A DNA stretch of 64,000 bases from Eurosta solidaginis (lineage: Eukaryota; Arthropoda; Insecta; Diptera; Tephritidae). The DNA is taken from NCBI RefSeq assembly GCF_040869045.1, contig NW_027137022.1, positions 124,001 to 188,000 of the forward strand, in the 5' to 3' direction. Below, piece by piece: positions 33,425-45,662 of the stretch (positions within the stretch are counted from its first letter, which is position 1; each line of letters opens with the position of its first letter). A program made the position numbers and the translations under genes. The notes beneath the pieces are model-generated. The model made no database searches. It was not told where the DNA came from and worked only from the letters and a program-made list of their open reading frames with translations.

Positions 33425-33799
33425 TTGCGCACTCCACCAACACTTTAGGTGGGGGGTGTGTACCATGAGTACATGATAGAATCGCTTTACTTTATCTGCA
33501 AATGCAAGCTTTATTCCATATATCGTATTTTAACATGATTACCAGCCTACTTTTCTGCATACACGGACGCCCTGTACCTCTCACAAAAATAAACGCATTT
33601 TCTTTTAATTTCCTTTTTATGATATGTTTGTCTAGAGAAATAGCGATAGACATGACTGTCAATTTGGCTTATTATCAGCTTCCGCAAATTTTCCTCTTTC
33701 TTTTCCTTTGGAACTTTGGAATCGATGGTAGCTGATAACCATGTTTAATGTGTGTCCAAAATTAGTAGGTGATCATTTGAAATTTTAACTTCGATTTTT
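33425..33799 (+). other. Polypurine tract and probable truncated 3' LTR
   Basis: After the integrase stop comes CACTTTAGGTGGGGGGTG and then TGTACCATGAGTACATGAT. A purine tract immediately before TG is what a 3' LTR boundary looks like. The rest has no gene. It ends where the Helentron-like block begins at 33,800, with no second copy of this LTR in the window. Confidence 0.45.
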
Positions 33800-35167
33800 T
33801 ATACTCAGTTGAGCAGAGCTCACAGAGTATATTAAGTTTGATTGTATAACGGTTGGTTGTACATATATAAAAGAATCGAGATAGATATAGACTTCCATAT
33901 ATCAAAATAATCAGGATCGAAAAAAAATTTGATTGAGCCATGTCCGTCCGTCCGTCCGTCCGTTAACACGATAACTTGAGTAAATTTTGAGGTATCTTGA
34001 CGAAATTTGGTATGTAGGTTCCTGAGCACTCATCTCAGATCGCTATTTAAAATGAACGATATTGGACTATAACCACGCCCACTTTTTCGATATCGAAAAA
34101 CCGAAAAAGTGCGATAATTCATTACCAAAGACAGATAAAGCGACGAAACTTGGTAGATGAGTTGAACTTATGACGCAGAATAGAAAATTAGCAAAATGTG
34201 GACAATGGGCGTGGCACCGCCCACTTTTAAAGGTAATTTAAAAGTTTTGCAAGTTGTAATTTGGCAGTCGTTGAAGATATCATGATGAAATTTGGCAGGA
34301 ACGTTACTCCTATTACTATATGTACACTTACTAAAAACTAGCAAAATCGGAGAAGGACCACGCCCACTTTTGAAAAAAAAATTTTTTTATAATTAAATTT
34401 TAACAAAAAATTTAATATCTTTTCAGTATATAAGTAAATTATGTCAACATTCAACTCCAGTAATGATCTGGTGCAACAAAATACAAAAATAAAAGAAAAC
34501 TTCAAAATGGGCGTGGCTCCGCCCTTTTTCATTTAATTTGTCTAGGATACTTTTAACGCCATAAGTCGAACAAAATTTAACCAATCCTTTTGAAATTTGG
34601 TAGGGGCATAGATTTTACGACGCTAACTGTTTTCTGTGAAAATGGGCGAAATCGGTTGATGCCACGCCCAGTTTTTATACTCAGTCGTCCGTCTGTCCTT
34701 CCGCATGGCCGTTAACACGATAACTTGAGCAAAAATCGACATATCTTTAATGAACTTGGTTCACGTACTTACTTGAACTCACTTTATCTTGGTATGAAAA
34801 ATGAACGAAAGCCGACTATGACCACGCCCACTTTTTCGATATAGAAAATTACGAAAAATGAAAAAAATGCCATAATTCTATACCAAATACGAAAAAGGGA
34901 TGAAACATGGTAAGGTAATTGGATTCGTTTATTGACGCGAAATATAACTTTAGAAAAACTTTATAAAATGGTTGTGACACCTACCATATTAAGTAGAATA
35001 AAATGAAAAAGTTCTGCAGGGCGAAAAAAACCCTTAAAATCTTGGCAGGTGTTATATATAAATAAATTAGCGGTATCCAACAGATGATGTTCTGGGTCAC
35101 TCTGGTCCACATTTTGGTCGATATCTGGAAAACGCCTGCACATATACAACTACCACCACTTCCTTTT
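33800..35167 (+). mobile_element. 5' block of DINE-1/Helentron-like element, left arm copy 1
   Basis: Begins with a small hairpin (TATACTC at 33,800-33,806, GAGTATA at 33,825-33,831). Next come GATCGAAAAAAAATTTGATT, GAGCCATGTCCGTCC with a GTCC microsatellite (about 33,942-33,962), and several CCACGCCCACTTTTTCGAT-type segments. In Drosophila INE-1/DINE-1 the same order is seen (terminal hairpin, ATCAGGATC, a GCCATGTCCGTCTGTCCG motif), from which I infer kinship. The block ends at the start of satellite-like sequence, where another 5' block begins. No protein. Confidence 0.65.
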
Positions 35168-36466
35168 TATACTCAGTTGAGGAGAGCTCACAGAGTATAT
35201 TAACTTTGATTGGATAACGGTTGGTTGTACAGGTATAAAGGAATCGAGATATATCAAAATAATCAGGATCGAAAAAAAATTTGATTGAGCCATGTCCGTC
35301 CGTCCGTCCGTCCGTCCGTTAACACGATAACTTGAGTAAATTTTGAGGTATCTTGATGAAATTTGGTATGTAGGTTCCTGAGCACTCATCTCAGATCGCT
35401 ATTTAAAATGAACGATATCGGACAATAACCACGCCCACGTTTTCGATATCGAAAATTTCGAAAAATGGAAAAAGTGCGATAATTCATTACCAAATATGGA
35501 TTAAGCGATCAAATTTGGTAGGTGAGTTGAACTTATGACGCAGAATATAAAACTAGTAAAATTTTGGACAATGGGCGTTGCACCGCCCACTTTTAAAAGA
35601 AGGTAATTTAGAAATTTTGCAAGCTGTAATTTGGCAGTCGTTGAAGATATCATGATGAAATTTGGCAGGAACGTTACTCTTATTACTGTATGTGTGCTTA
35701 ATAAAAATTAGCAAAATCGGAGAACGACCACGCCCACTTTTAAAAAAAAATTTTTTTTAAATTCAAATTTTAAAAGAAAAGTTAATATCTTTACAGTATA
35801 TAAGTAAATTATGTTAACATTCAACTGCAGTAATGATATGGTGCAACAAAATACAAAAATAAAAGAAATTTTTAAAATGGGCGTGGCTCCGCCCTTTTTC
35901 ATTTAATTTGTCTAGGATACTTTTAATGCCATAAGTCGAACAAAAATTCACCAATCCTTGTGAAATTTGGTAGAGGCTTAGACTCCAGGACGATAACTGT
36001 TTTCTGTGAAAAGGGGCGAAATCGGTTGAAGCCACTCCCAGTTTTTATACACAGTCGACCGTCTGTCCTTCCGCTCGGTCGTTAACACGATAACTTTAGC
36101 AAAAATCGATATATCTTTACTAAACTCAGTTCACGTACTTATCTGAACTCACTTTGTATTGGTGTAAAAAATGGCCGAAATCCGACTAGGACCACGCCCA
36201 CTTTTTAGATATCGAAAATTACGAAAAATGAAAAAAATGCCATAATTATATACCAAATACGAAAAAAGGGATGAAACATGGTAATTGTATTGGTCTATTG
36301 ACTCAAAATATAACTTTAGAAAAAAACTGGGTAAAATGGGTGTGACACCTACCATATTAAGTAGAAGAAAATGAAAATCAGGGCGAAATCAAAAGCCCTT
36401 GGAATTTTGGAAGGAATACTGTTCGTGGTATTACATATATAAATAAATTAGCGGTACCCGACAGAT
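35168..36466 (+). mobile_element. 5' block of DINE-1/Helentron-like element, left arm copy 2
   Basis: Same block as 33,800-35,167, starting TATACTCAGTTGAGG and with a GTCC microsatellite near 35,295. Unlike copy 1 it continues into a long 130-bp array, so it is the head of the element that fills the left arm. Short minus-strand frames (for example 35,708-35,902) recur in every copy of the block but are AT-rich and featureless, so I leave them out. Confidence 0.65.
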
Positions 36467-39249
36467 GATGTTCTGGATCACCCTGGTCCACATTTTGGTC
36501 GATATCTCGAAAACGCCTTCACATATACAACTAAGGGCCACTCCCTTTTAAAATCCTCATTAATACCTTTAATTTGATACCCATATGGTACAAACACATT
36601 CTAGAGTCACCCCGTCCACATATATAACTAAGGCCCACTCCTTTTTAAAATACTCATCAACACCTTTCATTTGATACCCATATCGTACAAACACATTCTA
36701 GAGTTACCCCTGGTCCACGTTTATGGCGATATCTCGAAAAGGCGTCCACATATAGAACTAACGCCCACGCCCTTTTAAAACACTCATTAACACCTTTCAT
36801 TTGATACCCATATTGTACGAACGCATTCTAGAGTCACCCCTGGTCCACGTTTATGGCGATATCCCGAAAAGGCGTCCACCCATAGAACTAAGGCCCACTC
36901 CCTTTTAAAATACTCATTAATACCTTTCATTTGATATCCATATCGTACAAAATAAATTCTAGATTCACCCCTGGTCCACCTTTATGGCGATATCCCGAAA
37001 AGGCGTCCACCCACAGAACTAAGGCCCACTCCCTTGTAAAACAATTATTAATACCTTTCGTTTGATACCCATATTGTACAAACGCATTCTAGAGTCAACC
37101 CTGGTCCACTTTTATAACGATATTCTGAAAAGGCGTTTATCTATAGAACTTAGGCCCACGCCCTTTTAAAATACTCATTAATACCTTTCATTTGATACTC
37201 ATATCGTACAAAATAAATTCTAGAGTCACCCCTGGTTCACCTTTATGGCGATATTTCGAAAAGGCGTCCACCTATAGAACCAAGGCCCACTCCTTTTTAA
37301 AATACTCATTAACACCTTTCATTTGATACCCATATCGTACAAACAAATTCTAGAGTTACCCCTGGTCCACGTTTATGGCGATATCTCGAAAAGGCATCCA
37401 CCTAGAGAACTAAGGGCCACGCCCTTTTAAAACACTCATTAACACCTTTCATTTGATACCCATATTGTACGAACGCATTCTAGAGTCACCCCTTGTCCAC
37501 GTTTATGGCGATATCCCGAAAAGGCGTCCACCCATAGAACTAATGCCCACTCCCTTTTAAAACACTTATTAACACCTTTCGTTTAATATCCATATTGTAC
37601 AAAAGCATTCTAGAGTCACCCCTTGTCCACGTTTATGGCGATATCCCGAAAAGGCGTCCACCCACAGAACTAAGGCCCACTCCCTTGTAAAACAATTATT
37701 AATACCTTTCGTTTGATACCCATATTGTACAAACGCATTCTAGAGTCAACCCTGGTCCACTTTTATAACGATATTCTGAAAAGGCGTCCATCTATAGAAC
37801 TTAGGCCCACGCCCTTTTAAAATACTCATTAATACCTTTCATTTGATACTCATATCGTACAAAATAAATTCTAGAGTCACCCCTGGTTCACCTTTATGGC
37901 GATATTTCGAAAAGGCGTCCACCTATAGAACCAAGGCCCACTCCTTTTTAAAATACTCATTAACACCTTTCATTTGATACCCATATCGTACAAACAAATT
38001 CTAGAGTTACCCCTGGTCCACGTTTATGGCGATATCTCGAAAAGGCATCCACCTAGAGAACTAAGGGCCACGCCCTTTTAAAACACTCATTAACACCTTT
38101 CATTTGATACCCATATTGTACGAACGCATTCTAGAGTCACCCCTTGTCCACGTTTATGGCGATATCCCGAAAAGGCGTCCACCCACAGAACTAAGGCCCA
38201 CTCCCTTGTAAAACAATTATTAATACCTTTCATTTGATACCCATATTGTACAAAAGCATTCTAGAGTCACCCCTGGCCCACCTTTATGGCGATATCTCGA
38301 AAAGGCATCCACCTATAGGACTAAGGCCCACTTCCTTTTAAAATACTCATTAACACCTTTCATTTGATACCCATATCGTACAAACAAATTCTAGAGTCAC
38401 CCCTGGTCCACCTTTATGGCGATATCTTGAAAAGGCGTCCACCTATAGAACTAAGGCCCACACTCTTTTAAAATACTCATTAACACCTTTCATTTGATAC
38501 CCATATTGTACAAACGCATTCTAGAGTCATCCCTTGTCCACGTTTATGGCGATATCCCGAAAAGGCGTCCACCCATAGAACTAATGCCCACTCCCTTTTA
38601 AAACACTTATTAACACCTTTCGTTTAATATCCATATTGTACAAAAGCATTCTAGAGTCAACCCTGGTCCACTTTTATAACGATATTCCGAAAAGGCGTCC
38701 ACCTATAGAACTAAGGCCCACTCCTTTTTAAAATACTCATTAACACCTTTCATTTGATACGCATATAGTACAAACAAATTCTAGAGTCACCCCTGGTCCA
38801 CCTTTATGGTGATATCTCGAAAAGGCGTCCACATATAGAACTAAGGCCCACGCCCTCTTAAAATACTCATTAACACCTCTCATTTGATACTCATATCGTA
38901 CAAACAAATTCTAGAGTCACCCCTGGTCCATCTTTATGGCGATATTTCGAAAAGGCGTTCATCTATAGAACTTAGGCCCACGCCCTTTTAAAATACTCAT
39001 TAATACCTTTCATTTGATACCCATATCGTACAAAATAAATTCTTGAGTCACCCCTGGTCCACCTTTATGGCGATATCTCGAAAAGGCGTCCACCTATAGA
39101 ACTTAGGCCCACCCCCTTTTAAAATTATCAGTAACACATTTCATTTGATACCCATATCGTACAAACAAATTCTAGAGTCAGGCCTGGTCCACCTTTATGG
39201 CGATATCCCTAAATGGCGTCCATCTATAGAACTATGGCCCACTTCCATT
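36467..39249 (+). repeat. 130-bp satellite array, left arm
   Basis: About 21 monomers of the satellite seen at 1-1,680. A block of several monomers is itself repeated (for example the run beginning CACCCACAGAACTAAGG near 37,010, 37,668 and 38,180), which shows higher-order amplification with a period of roughly 0.5-0.65 kb. Confidence 0.9.
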
Positions 39250-39390
39250 TGATACACATGTCATACAAACACATTCCAGGGTTACCCTAGGTTCTTTTTA
39301 CAACATGGTGATTTTCCCTTACTTTGTCTCCACAGCTCTCAACTGAGTATGTAATGTTCGGTTACACCCGCACTTAGCCTTCCTTACTTG
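39250..39390 (+). mobile_element. 3' terminus of Helentron-like element, left arm
   Basis: Same end as 1,681-1,831. The terminal hairpin near 39,356-39,373 has one mismatch because the second arm reads CCGCAC rather than CCGAAC. Ends TTCCTTACTTG at 39,390. Confidence 0.65.
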
Positions 39391-39776
39391 TTATTAATAA
39401 TTTGCTAACAAGTTTGGTATGACAAAAGTACCCAATGACCATGGTACTGATGGATGTTTTTAGTTTTAGGTGTTTGTTGTTTTATGTTGTGTGATGTTTG
39501 CACGTTAATTTAATACTTTTTATGTAAGTTTGTCACCAATGTTCTTATAGTGATTTATGTGTTTTCAAAAATGGATTTTCTGTTTGTTTTTGTTTGGTTT
39601 ATTGTTACTTTTTGCTTAAAATAAAGCTTGTACCACTGAGGATGCCAAGGAGCTTGGCGAAACGTAGGGTGATATTGGAGTAAAAGTACGAGTTTTTACT
39701 TGGACTAACTACACTAGACCAGCAAAGCCTAATAAAATTCAAATAAATACCAAACTGGTTAGCAAATTATTAATAA
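39391..39776. other. Centre of the giant inverted repeat, with hammerhead-like core
   Basis: The two edges (39,391-39,419 and 39,748-39,776) are inverted repeats with one mismatch, beginning TTATTAATAATTTGCTAAC. The unique loop carries CTGAGGA at 39,636-39,642, a perfect stem GCCAAG/CTTGGC (39,644-39,658) and then GAAAC. That is the hammerhead core pattern CTGANGA-stem II-GAAA with one extra T, as in the complete ribozymes near 8.6 kb. Stem I and III pairing is poor, so it may be a decayed ribozyme. No gene. Confidence 0.5.
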
Positions 39777-41222
39777 CAAGTAAGGAAGGCTAAGTTCGGG
39801 TGTAACCGAACATTACATACTCAGTTGAGAGCTGTGGAGACAAAGTAAGGGAAAATCACCATGTTGTAAAAAGAACCTAGGGTAACCCTGGAATGTGTTT
39901 GTATGACATGTGTATCAAATGGAAGTGGGCCATAGTTCTATAGATGGACGCCATTTAGGGATATTGCCATAAAGGTGGACCAGGCCTGACTCTAGAATTT
40001 GTTTGTACGATATGGGTATCAAATGAAATGTGTTAATGATAATTGTAAAAGGGAGTGGGCCTAAGTTCTATAGGTGGACGCCTTTTCGAGATATCGCCAT
40101 AAAGGTGGACCAGGGGTGACTCTAGAATTTATTTTGTACGATATGGGTATCAAATGAAAGGTATTAATGAGTATTTTAAAAGGGCGTGGGCCTAAGTTCT
40201 ATAGATGGACGCCTTTTCGAGATATCGCCATAAAGATGGACCAGGGGTGACTCTAGAATTTGTTTGTACGATATGAGTATCAAATGAAAGGTCTTAATGA
40301 GTATTTTAAGATGGCGTTGGCCTTAGTTCTATATGTGGACGCCTTTTCGAGATAGCGCCATAAAGGTGGACAAGGGGTGACTCTAGAATTTGATTTGTAC
40401 TATATGCGTATCAAATGAAAGGTGTTAATGAGTATTTTAAAAGGGAGTGGGCCTTAGTTCTATAGGTGGACGCCTTTTCGGAATATCGTTATAAAAGTGG
40501 ACCAGGGTTGACTCTAGAATGCTTTTGTACAATATGGGTATCAAACGAAAGGTGTTAATAAGTGTTTTAAAAGGGAGTGGGCCTTAGTTCTATGGGTGGA
40601 CGCCTTTTCGGGATATCGCCATAAACGTGGACCAGGGGTGACTCTAGAATGCGTTTGTACAATATGGGTATCAAATGAAAGGTGTTAATGAGTATTTTAA
40701 AAGAGCGTGGGCCTTAGTTCTATAGGTGGACGCCTTTTCGAGATATCGCCATAAAGGTGGACCAGGGGTGACTCTAGAATTTGTTTGTACGATATGGGTA
40801 TCAAATTAAAGGTGCTAATGAGTATTTTAAAAGGGTGTGGGCCTTAGTTCTATAGGTGGACGCCCTTTTCAAGATATCGCCATAAAGTTGGACCAGGGGT
40901 GACTCTAGAATTTGTTTGTACCATATGGGTATCAAATGGAAGGTGTTAATGTGTATTTTAAAAAGGAGTGGGCCTTAGTTCTATATGTGGACGCCTTTTC
41001 GAGATATCGCCATAAACGTGGACCAGGGGTGACTCTAGAATTTGTTTGTACGATATGGGTATCAAATTAAAGGTGTTAATGAGTATTTTAAAAGGGCGTG
41101 GGCCTTAGTTCTATAGGTGGACGCCCTTTTCAAGATATCGCCATAAAGGTGGACCAGGGGTGACTCTAGAATTTGTTTGTACGATATTGGTATCAAATGA
41201 AAGGTGTTAATGTGTATTTTAA
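39777..41222 (-). mobile_element. 3' terminus plus 130-bp array, right arm segment 1
   Basis: Begins CAAGTAAGGAAGGCTAAG with the hairpin at 39,794-39,811 (perfect here), followed by about 10 inverted satellite monomers to 41,222. The last monomer is cut directly by another element end at 41,223, so this copy has lost its 5' block. Confidence 0.8.
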
Positions 41223-42526
41223 CAAGTAAGGAAGGTTAAGTTCGGGTGTAACCGAACATTACATACTCAGTTGAGAGCTATGGTGACAACATAAGGGAAA
41301 ATAACCATGTAGGAAAATGAACCGAGGGAAACCCTGGAATGTGTTTGTATGACATGTGTATCAAATGAAAGGCATTAAAGAGTATTTTATGAGGGAGTGG
41401 GCCATAGTTCTATAGGTGGACGCCATTTAGGGATATAGCCATAAAGGTGGATCAGGGTTGACTCTAGAATGCGTTTGTACGATATGGGTATCAAATGAAA
41501 GGTATTAATGAGTATTTTAAAATGGCGTGGACCTAAGTTCTATAGATGGACGCCTTTTCGAGATATCGCCGTAAAGATGGACCAGGGGTGACTCTAGAAT
41601 GCGTTTGTACGATATGGGTATCAAATGAAAGGTGTTAATGAGCATTTTAAAAGGGAGTAATCCTTAGTTCCATAGGTGGACGCCGTTTCGAGATATCGCC
41701 ATAAAGGTGGGCCAGGGGTGACTCTAGAATTCGTTTGTGAAAGATGGGTATCAAACGAAAGGAGTTAATGAGTATTTTAAGAGGGAGTGGGCCTTAGTTC
41801 TATAGGTGGACGCATTTTCGAGGTATCGCAATAAAGGTGGACCAGGGGTGACTCTAGACTTTGTTTGTACGATATGGGTATCAAATGAAAGGTGTTAATC
41901 ATTATTTTAAAAGGGCGTGGGGCTTAGTTCTATAGGTGGACCCCTTTTCGAGATATCGCCATAAAGGTGGAGCAGGGGTGACTCTAGAATTCGTTTGTGC
42001 AATATGGGTATCAAACGAAAGGAGTTAATGAGTATTTTAAGAGGGAGTGGGCCTTAGTTCTATAGGTGGACGCATTTTCGAGGTATCGCAATAAAGGTGG
42101 ACCAGGGGTGACTCTAGACTTTGTTTGTACGATATGGGTATCAAATGAAAGGTGTTAATGAGTATTTTTAAAAGGGAGTGGGCCTTCGTTTTATAGGTGT
42201 TCGTCTTTTCGAGATATCGCCATAAAGGTGGACCAGGGGTGACTTTAGAATTTGTTTGTATGATATGGGTATCAAATGAAAGGTGTTAATGATTATTTTA
42301 AAAGGGCGTGGGGCTTAGTTCCATAGGTGGACGCCGTTTCGAGATATCGCCATAAAGGTGGGCAAGGGGTGACTCTAGAATTCGTTTGTGCAATATGGGT
42401 ATCAAACGAAAGGAGTTAATGAGTATTTTAAGAGGGAGTGGGCCTTTCTGGACCAGGGGTGACTCTAGACTTTGTTTGTACGATATGGGTATCAAATGAA
42501 AGGTATTAATGAGTATTTTTAAAAGG
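41223..42526 (-). mobile_element. Second 3' terminus plus 130-bp array, right arm segment 2
   Basis: CAAGTAAGGAAGGTTAAG and the hairpin at 41,240-41,257 mark a new element end in the same orientation. The array that follows includes a duplicated pair of monomers (near 41,740-41,880 and 42,000-42,130) and stops at 42,526, where the BEL/Pao LTR begins. Confidence 0.8.
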
Positions 42527-43175
42527 TGTCTAAATTTGCACTATGTGGGGTATGTGCACACGGGAGATAAGGGGAAAGCAGTTCACTGCGAAAGAAATAA
42601 AACAATGCGATAACTTTCGGTTTGTATATATATAAATATAAACTTTATTAATATTAATGTTTATTATTTAAGTCTTTGTTTCAGCGATTTGGGATTTAAC
42701 ACTTTTATTTATTTAGTAGGTATGTATCTTTGACGCGATTTTAGGCTCTTTAATTTTAGAAGCGTGAATATAGATAGGCTGATGGCGAATAACTAACTTA
42801 AAAGCGGTCCAATGCATTCAGTTGGACCGCTTACTTTTTAACTTAAGGAGAGAGAAAAACGGTAAGTGTATAAATAGGTAAATAGGAAAATATGTATGCA
42901 TTTCTTAAATCTGCATATTTTATGCGAACGGTAGCTTACTAAATCGATACAGGGTGAATGTAAAATATGAGTATGAGTATGAGTATGTGATTTTATACAA
43001 TGTAAATATTTCGGAATGGTAAGTATTTCAAATAAGGGTAAGTATTTCTGAAATGTCTATATATAATTAAAAAGGGTAGGTATATATTACAAATTTAAGG
43101 TAAGTATTAAGATGTAAGGATTATATATATTATTGTACGTGCATGCATATGTATATTTGACTCATATCTTCAACA
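42527..43175 (-). mobile_element. 3' LTR of the BEL/Pao element
   Basis: In element orientation it starts TGTTGAAGATATGAGTC and ends GCAAATTTAGACA, a proper TG...CA pair, 649 bp. Immediately upstream is GCAGGCCGGCCGCCA. A + strand TTTATT (AATAAA on the element strand) lies near 42,644 as a possible polyadenylation signal. No other copy of this LTR is in the window, so the boundaries rest on the TG/CA ends and the junction with satellite. Confidence 0.65.
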
Positions 43176-43274
43176 TGGCGGCCGGCCTGCGGAGCTGAGG
43201 GATGTAGACGCTCTTCGAGATCCTCTGAGGTTCCGTCGACTTTGTTGAAGATTCTTCCTTGATGTAGAGAGTTG

Positions 43275-44855
43275 CTATGGCGGCAGTTCCTGAGATGGGA
43301 GGAGGCAGAGTTTAGTAATGTTTCGCGTGACTATACCTGCTTGGGTGCGGACATCTACCACACGAACCCGTTGATCGGCGCCCGCATGGAGTTTGATAAT
43401 TCGGCCCAAGCGCCATTCATTGGGGGGGGGGGGGGGGGGGTGAAGGTCGTCTTTAATAACGACCATATCTCCTTCGCGAATATTTTGTTGGGGATGTTTC
43501 CATTTATATCTTTTATGCAAGGTTTGTAGGTACTCGCTCTTCCAACGTGAACTGAGCTGGTGATGCAGAACCTTTAATCTTTGCCATTTCGTAGTAGGGG
43601 ATACGTTTTTGGCATTCGGTTCGGGTGAGGAAGTTAAGGGGGCTCCTCGAAGAAAATGTCCAGGAGTTAGGGCTAATAAGTCGCTTGGATCCTGTGACAT
43701 GGGAGAGAGAGGGCGAGAATTGAGCACTGCTTCGATTCGAACGAGGAGAGTGGTGAATTCCTCAAATGTAAACTTTTGATTTCCAGCTACTTTTGTGAAA
43801 TGGGTTTTGAAGCTTTTTACTGCGGCTTCCCATAGGCCGCCCATGTGTGGGGCATACGGCGGTATGAATTGCCAAGAGAGGCCCTGTACCGCATAACTTT
43901 GTGCAATATCAACAGCTGCTTCTTTGAGGAATAGGGCTATCTCCCTCTGGATCGCTCGTTGTGCGCCAACAAACGTCTTTCCGTTGTCAGAAATTATTTT
44001 GTGGGGTAATCCGCGTCGCCCTACGAAGCGGGTGAAGGCGGCTCTGAAGGCTTCAGTTGTCAAATTTGTGCATGATTTGAGGTGGACTGCTTTAGTGGAG
44101 AAGCAGACGAATACGCAAACGTACGCTTTCGTGTGAGAAGCTCGTCGTAAGAGGGACGTTTTCACCATAAATGGGCCAGCGAAATCAACTCCTGTTACGT
44201 GAAATGGCACTGAGTAAGTGGCACGTTCGGGGGGTAGAGGGGCCATTATTTGTGAACGCATTTGTTGTTTGTATATCGTGCACGTCTTGCATTGGAATAT
44301 GCATTTCTTTACTTTCTGCTTGATGCGGGGAATATAGTATTCCGCTTGTATCATGCGAATCATCAGTTGCACCTCAGCATGAAGCAATACTTTGTGGAGA
44401 AAGTCTAATAGCAGTGAGCAGAACTTGGAGTTATCTGGGATAATTATCGGGTATCGTTCATTCTCGCTGATGTCGGCATTAACTAAACGACCCTTAACTC
44501 GCAGGATGCCAGCGTTATCTAGCACTGGATTGAGGGTCAACAATGAACTTTTCTTGCTGATATGGTTTGAGGCTTCTAATTGCGCGAATTCTGCTGGGAA
44601 ATGATGGCGTTGCGTTAACCTGATGAGTTTAATTTTTGCGAAACATAGTTCTTCCTGCGTGAGAGCTAGGGAACTGGAAATTGGTTGTTTCTGGGTTTGG
44701 CGGATAAACCGGTACATGAAGGCCACAACTCTTAACGCGCGCGGATATGATGAGAATCGTTCCAGTATATCGGCATGATCGACAGCATGCCAGGCTTCTA
44801 CGTGTTTCTTCTCCGGAGGGGTTGAAGTAGAAGGGACATATTTTGGCCAGAACAA
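43275..44855 (-). pseudogene. pol: BEL/Pao integrase and C-terminal region
   Basis: 526 residues. The zinc finger has H154 and H159 (HKVLLHAEVQ), C189 and C192 (CKTC). The catalytic core is complete: D224 (GVDFAGP), D290 (ISDNGKTF), E343 (HMGGLWEAAVK). The C-terminal part has RIEAVLNSRPL, LTPGHFLRGAPL and KWQRLKVLHHQ, typical of the BEL/Pao C-terminal domain (DUF5641-like). A run of 19 G on the + strand (43,422-43,440) encodes a proline stretch (HPPPPPPN), an expansion whose length controls the frame. The true frame continues upstream across a TGA near 44,869 into the RNase H region. Confidence 0.88.
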
Positions 44856-44870
44856 GCTCGGTTTAGAGAG

Positions 44871-45662
44871 TCATTGGGGTCCATTCCACCATAACGAAGA
44901 GTCAGCTAAGTCTTGCGGCTTGCATCCTCGGGTTCCTAAATCGGCGGGGTTGTCAGCACTGGGTACGTAGCGCCAAGATGCGTTACTAACGTTCTGTAGA
45001 ATCACGGTGATTCTATTTGCCACGTAGGTTTTCCATGTATGTGGGGGTTTTTCTAGCCAAGCCAACACGATGGCGGAGTCTGACCAGAGTGTCAGTTCGT
45101 GTGGTGGCAGATTTAATTGGGATTGAGTGTTTGCTACTAATTTTGATAACAGTACTGCGCCACAGAGTTCTAATCATGGTAAGCTAATCGTCTGTAGAGG
45201 AGCGACTTTGGTTTTAGCCACGAAAAGCTGAGATGAGAAGGAGTTTTCATCATGTTGTACTCTGATATAGACGCATGCTGCATATGCTTTTTCTGAGGCA
45301 TCTGAGAAACCGTGTATTTGGATGCATTTATTTGGGGCGAATTGCACCCATCGTGGAATACGTATATTGCTTATGGCTGGGAGACTTTCCCGGAAAGTGT
45401 TCCACTTATGAACAGATGCGGGTTTGACCTGTTCATCCCAGTCGGTACCTTCTAACCATAGCTGTTGGAGGAGAATTTTGGCTTGGATCATTATTGGCGA
45501 AAGCCATCCTGCGGGATCGAACAGCTTAGCTACGGCCGAGAGTATTTGCCGTTTTGTGTGTGACGTAGAGTCCGGTATTGGGTCGTAGGAGTACGAAAAG
45601 GAGTCAGTTAGAGCATTCCATCTTATGCCCAGAGTTTTAGTGGAATTTAAGAAATTCCGCAT
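44871..45662 (-). pseudogene. pol: BEL/Pao A17-type and RNase H region, with stops
   Basis: Frames 45,174-45,662 and 44,871-45,068 are in register with each other and with the integrase. The first contains LGIRWNALTDSFSY, SAVAKLFDPAGWLSPI and IHGFSDASEKAYAACVY. The stop near 45,172 falls where the family has LPRLELCGA, so an Arg codon CGA has become TGA. After it come LWSDSAIVLAWLEK and RYVPSADNPADLGTRG. A second stop (TGA) follows WWNGPQ, where a Trp is usual. Confidence 0.85.

Noticed and set aside
34338..36355. Short frames repeated in every 5' block (e.g. MKKGGATPIL..., MASTDFAP...)
   Set aside because: They differ in frame and length between copies, are AT-rich with no domain, and follow from repetition of a noncoding block.
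36467..39249. CRISPR-like regular repeats
   Set aside because: Monomers are contiguous 130-bp satellites without unique spacers, and the sequence is clearly eukaryotic.
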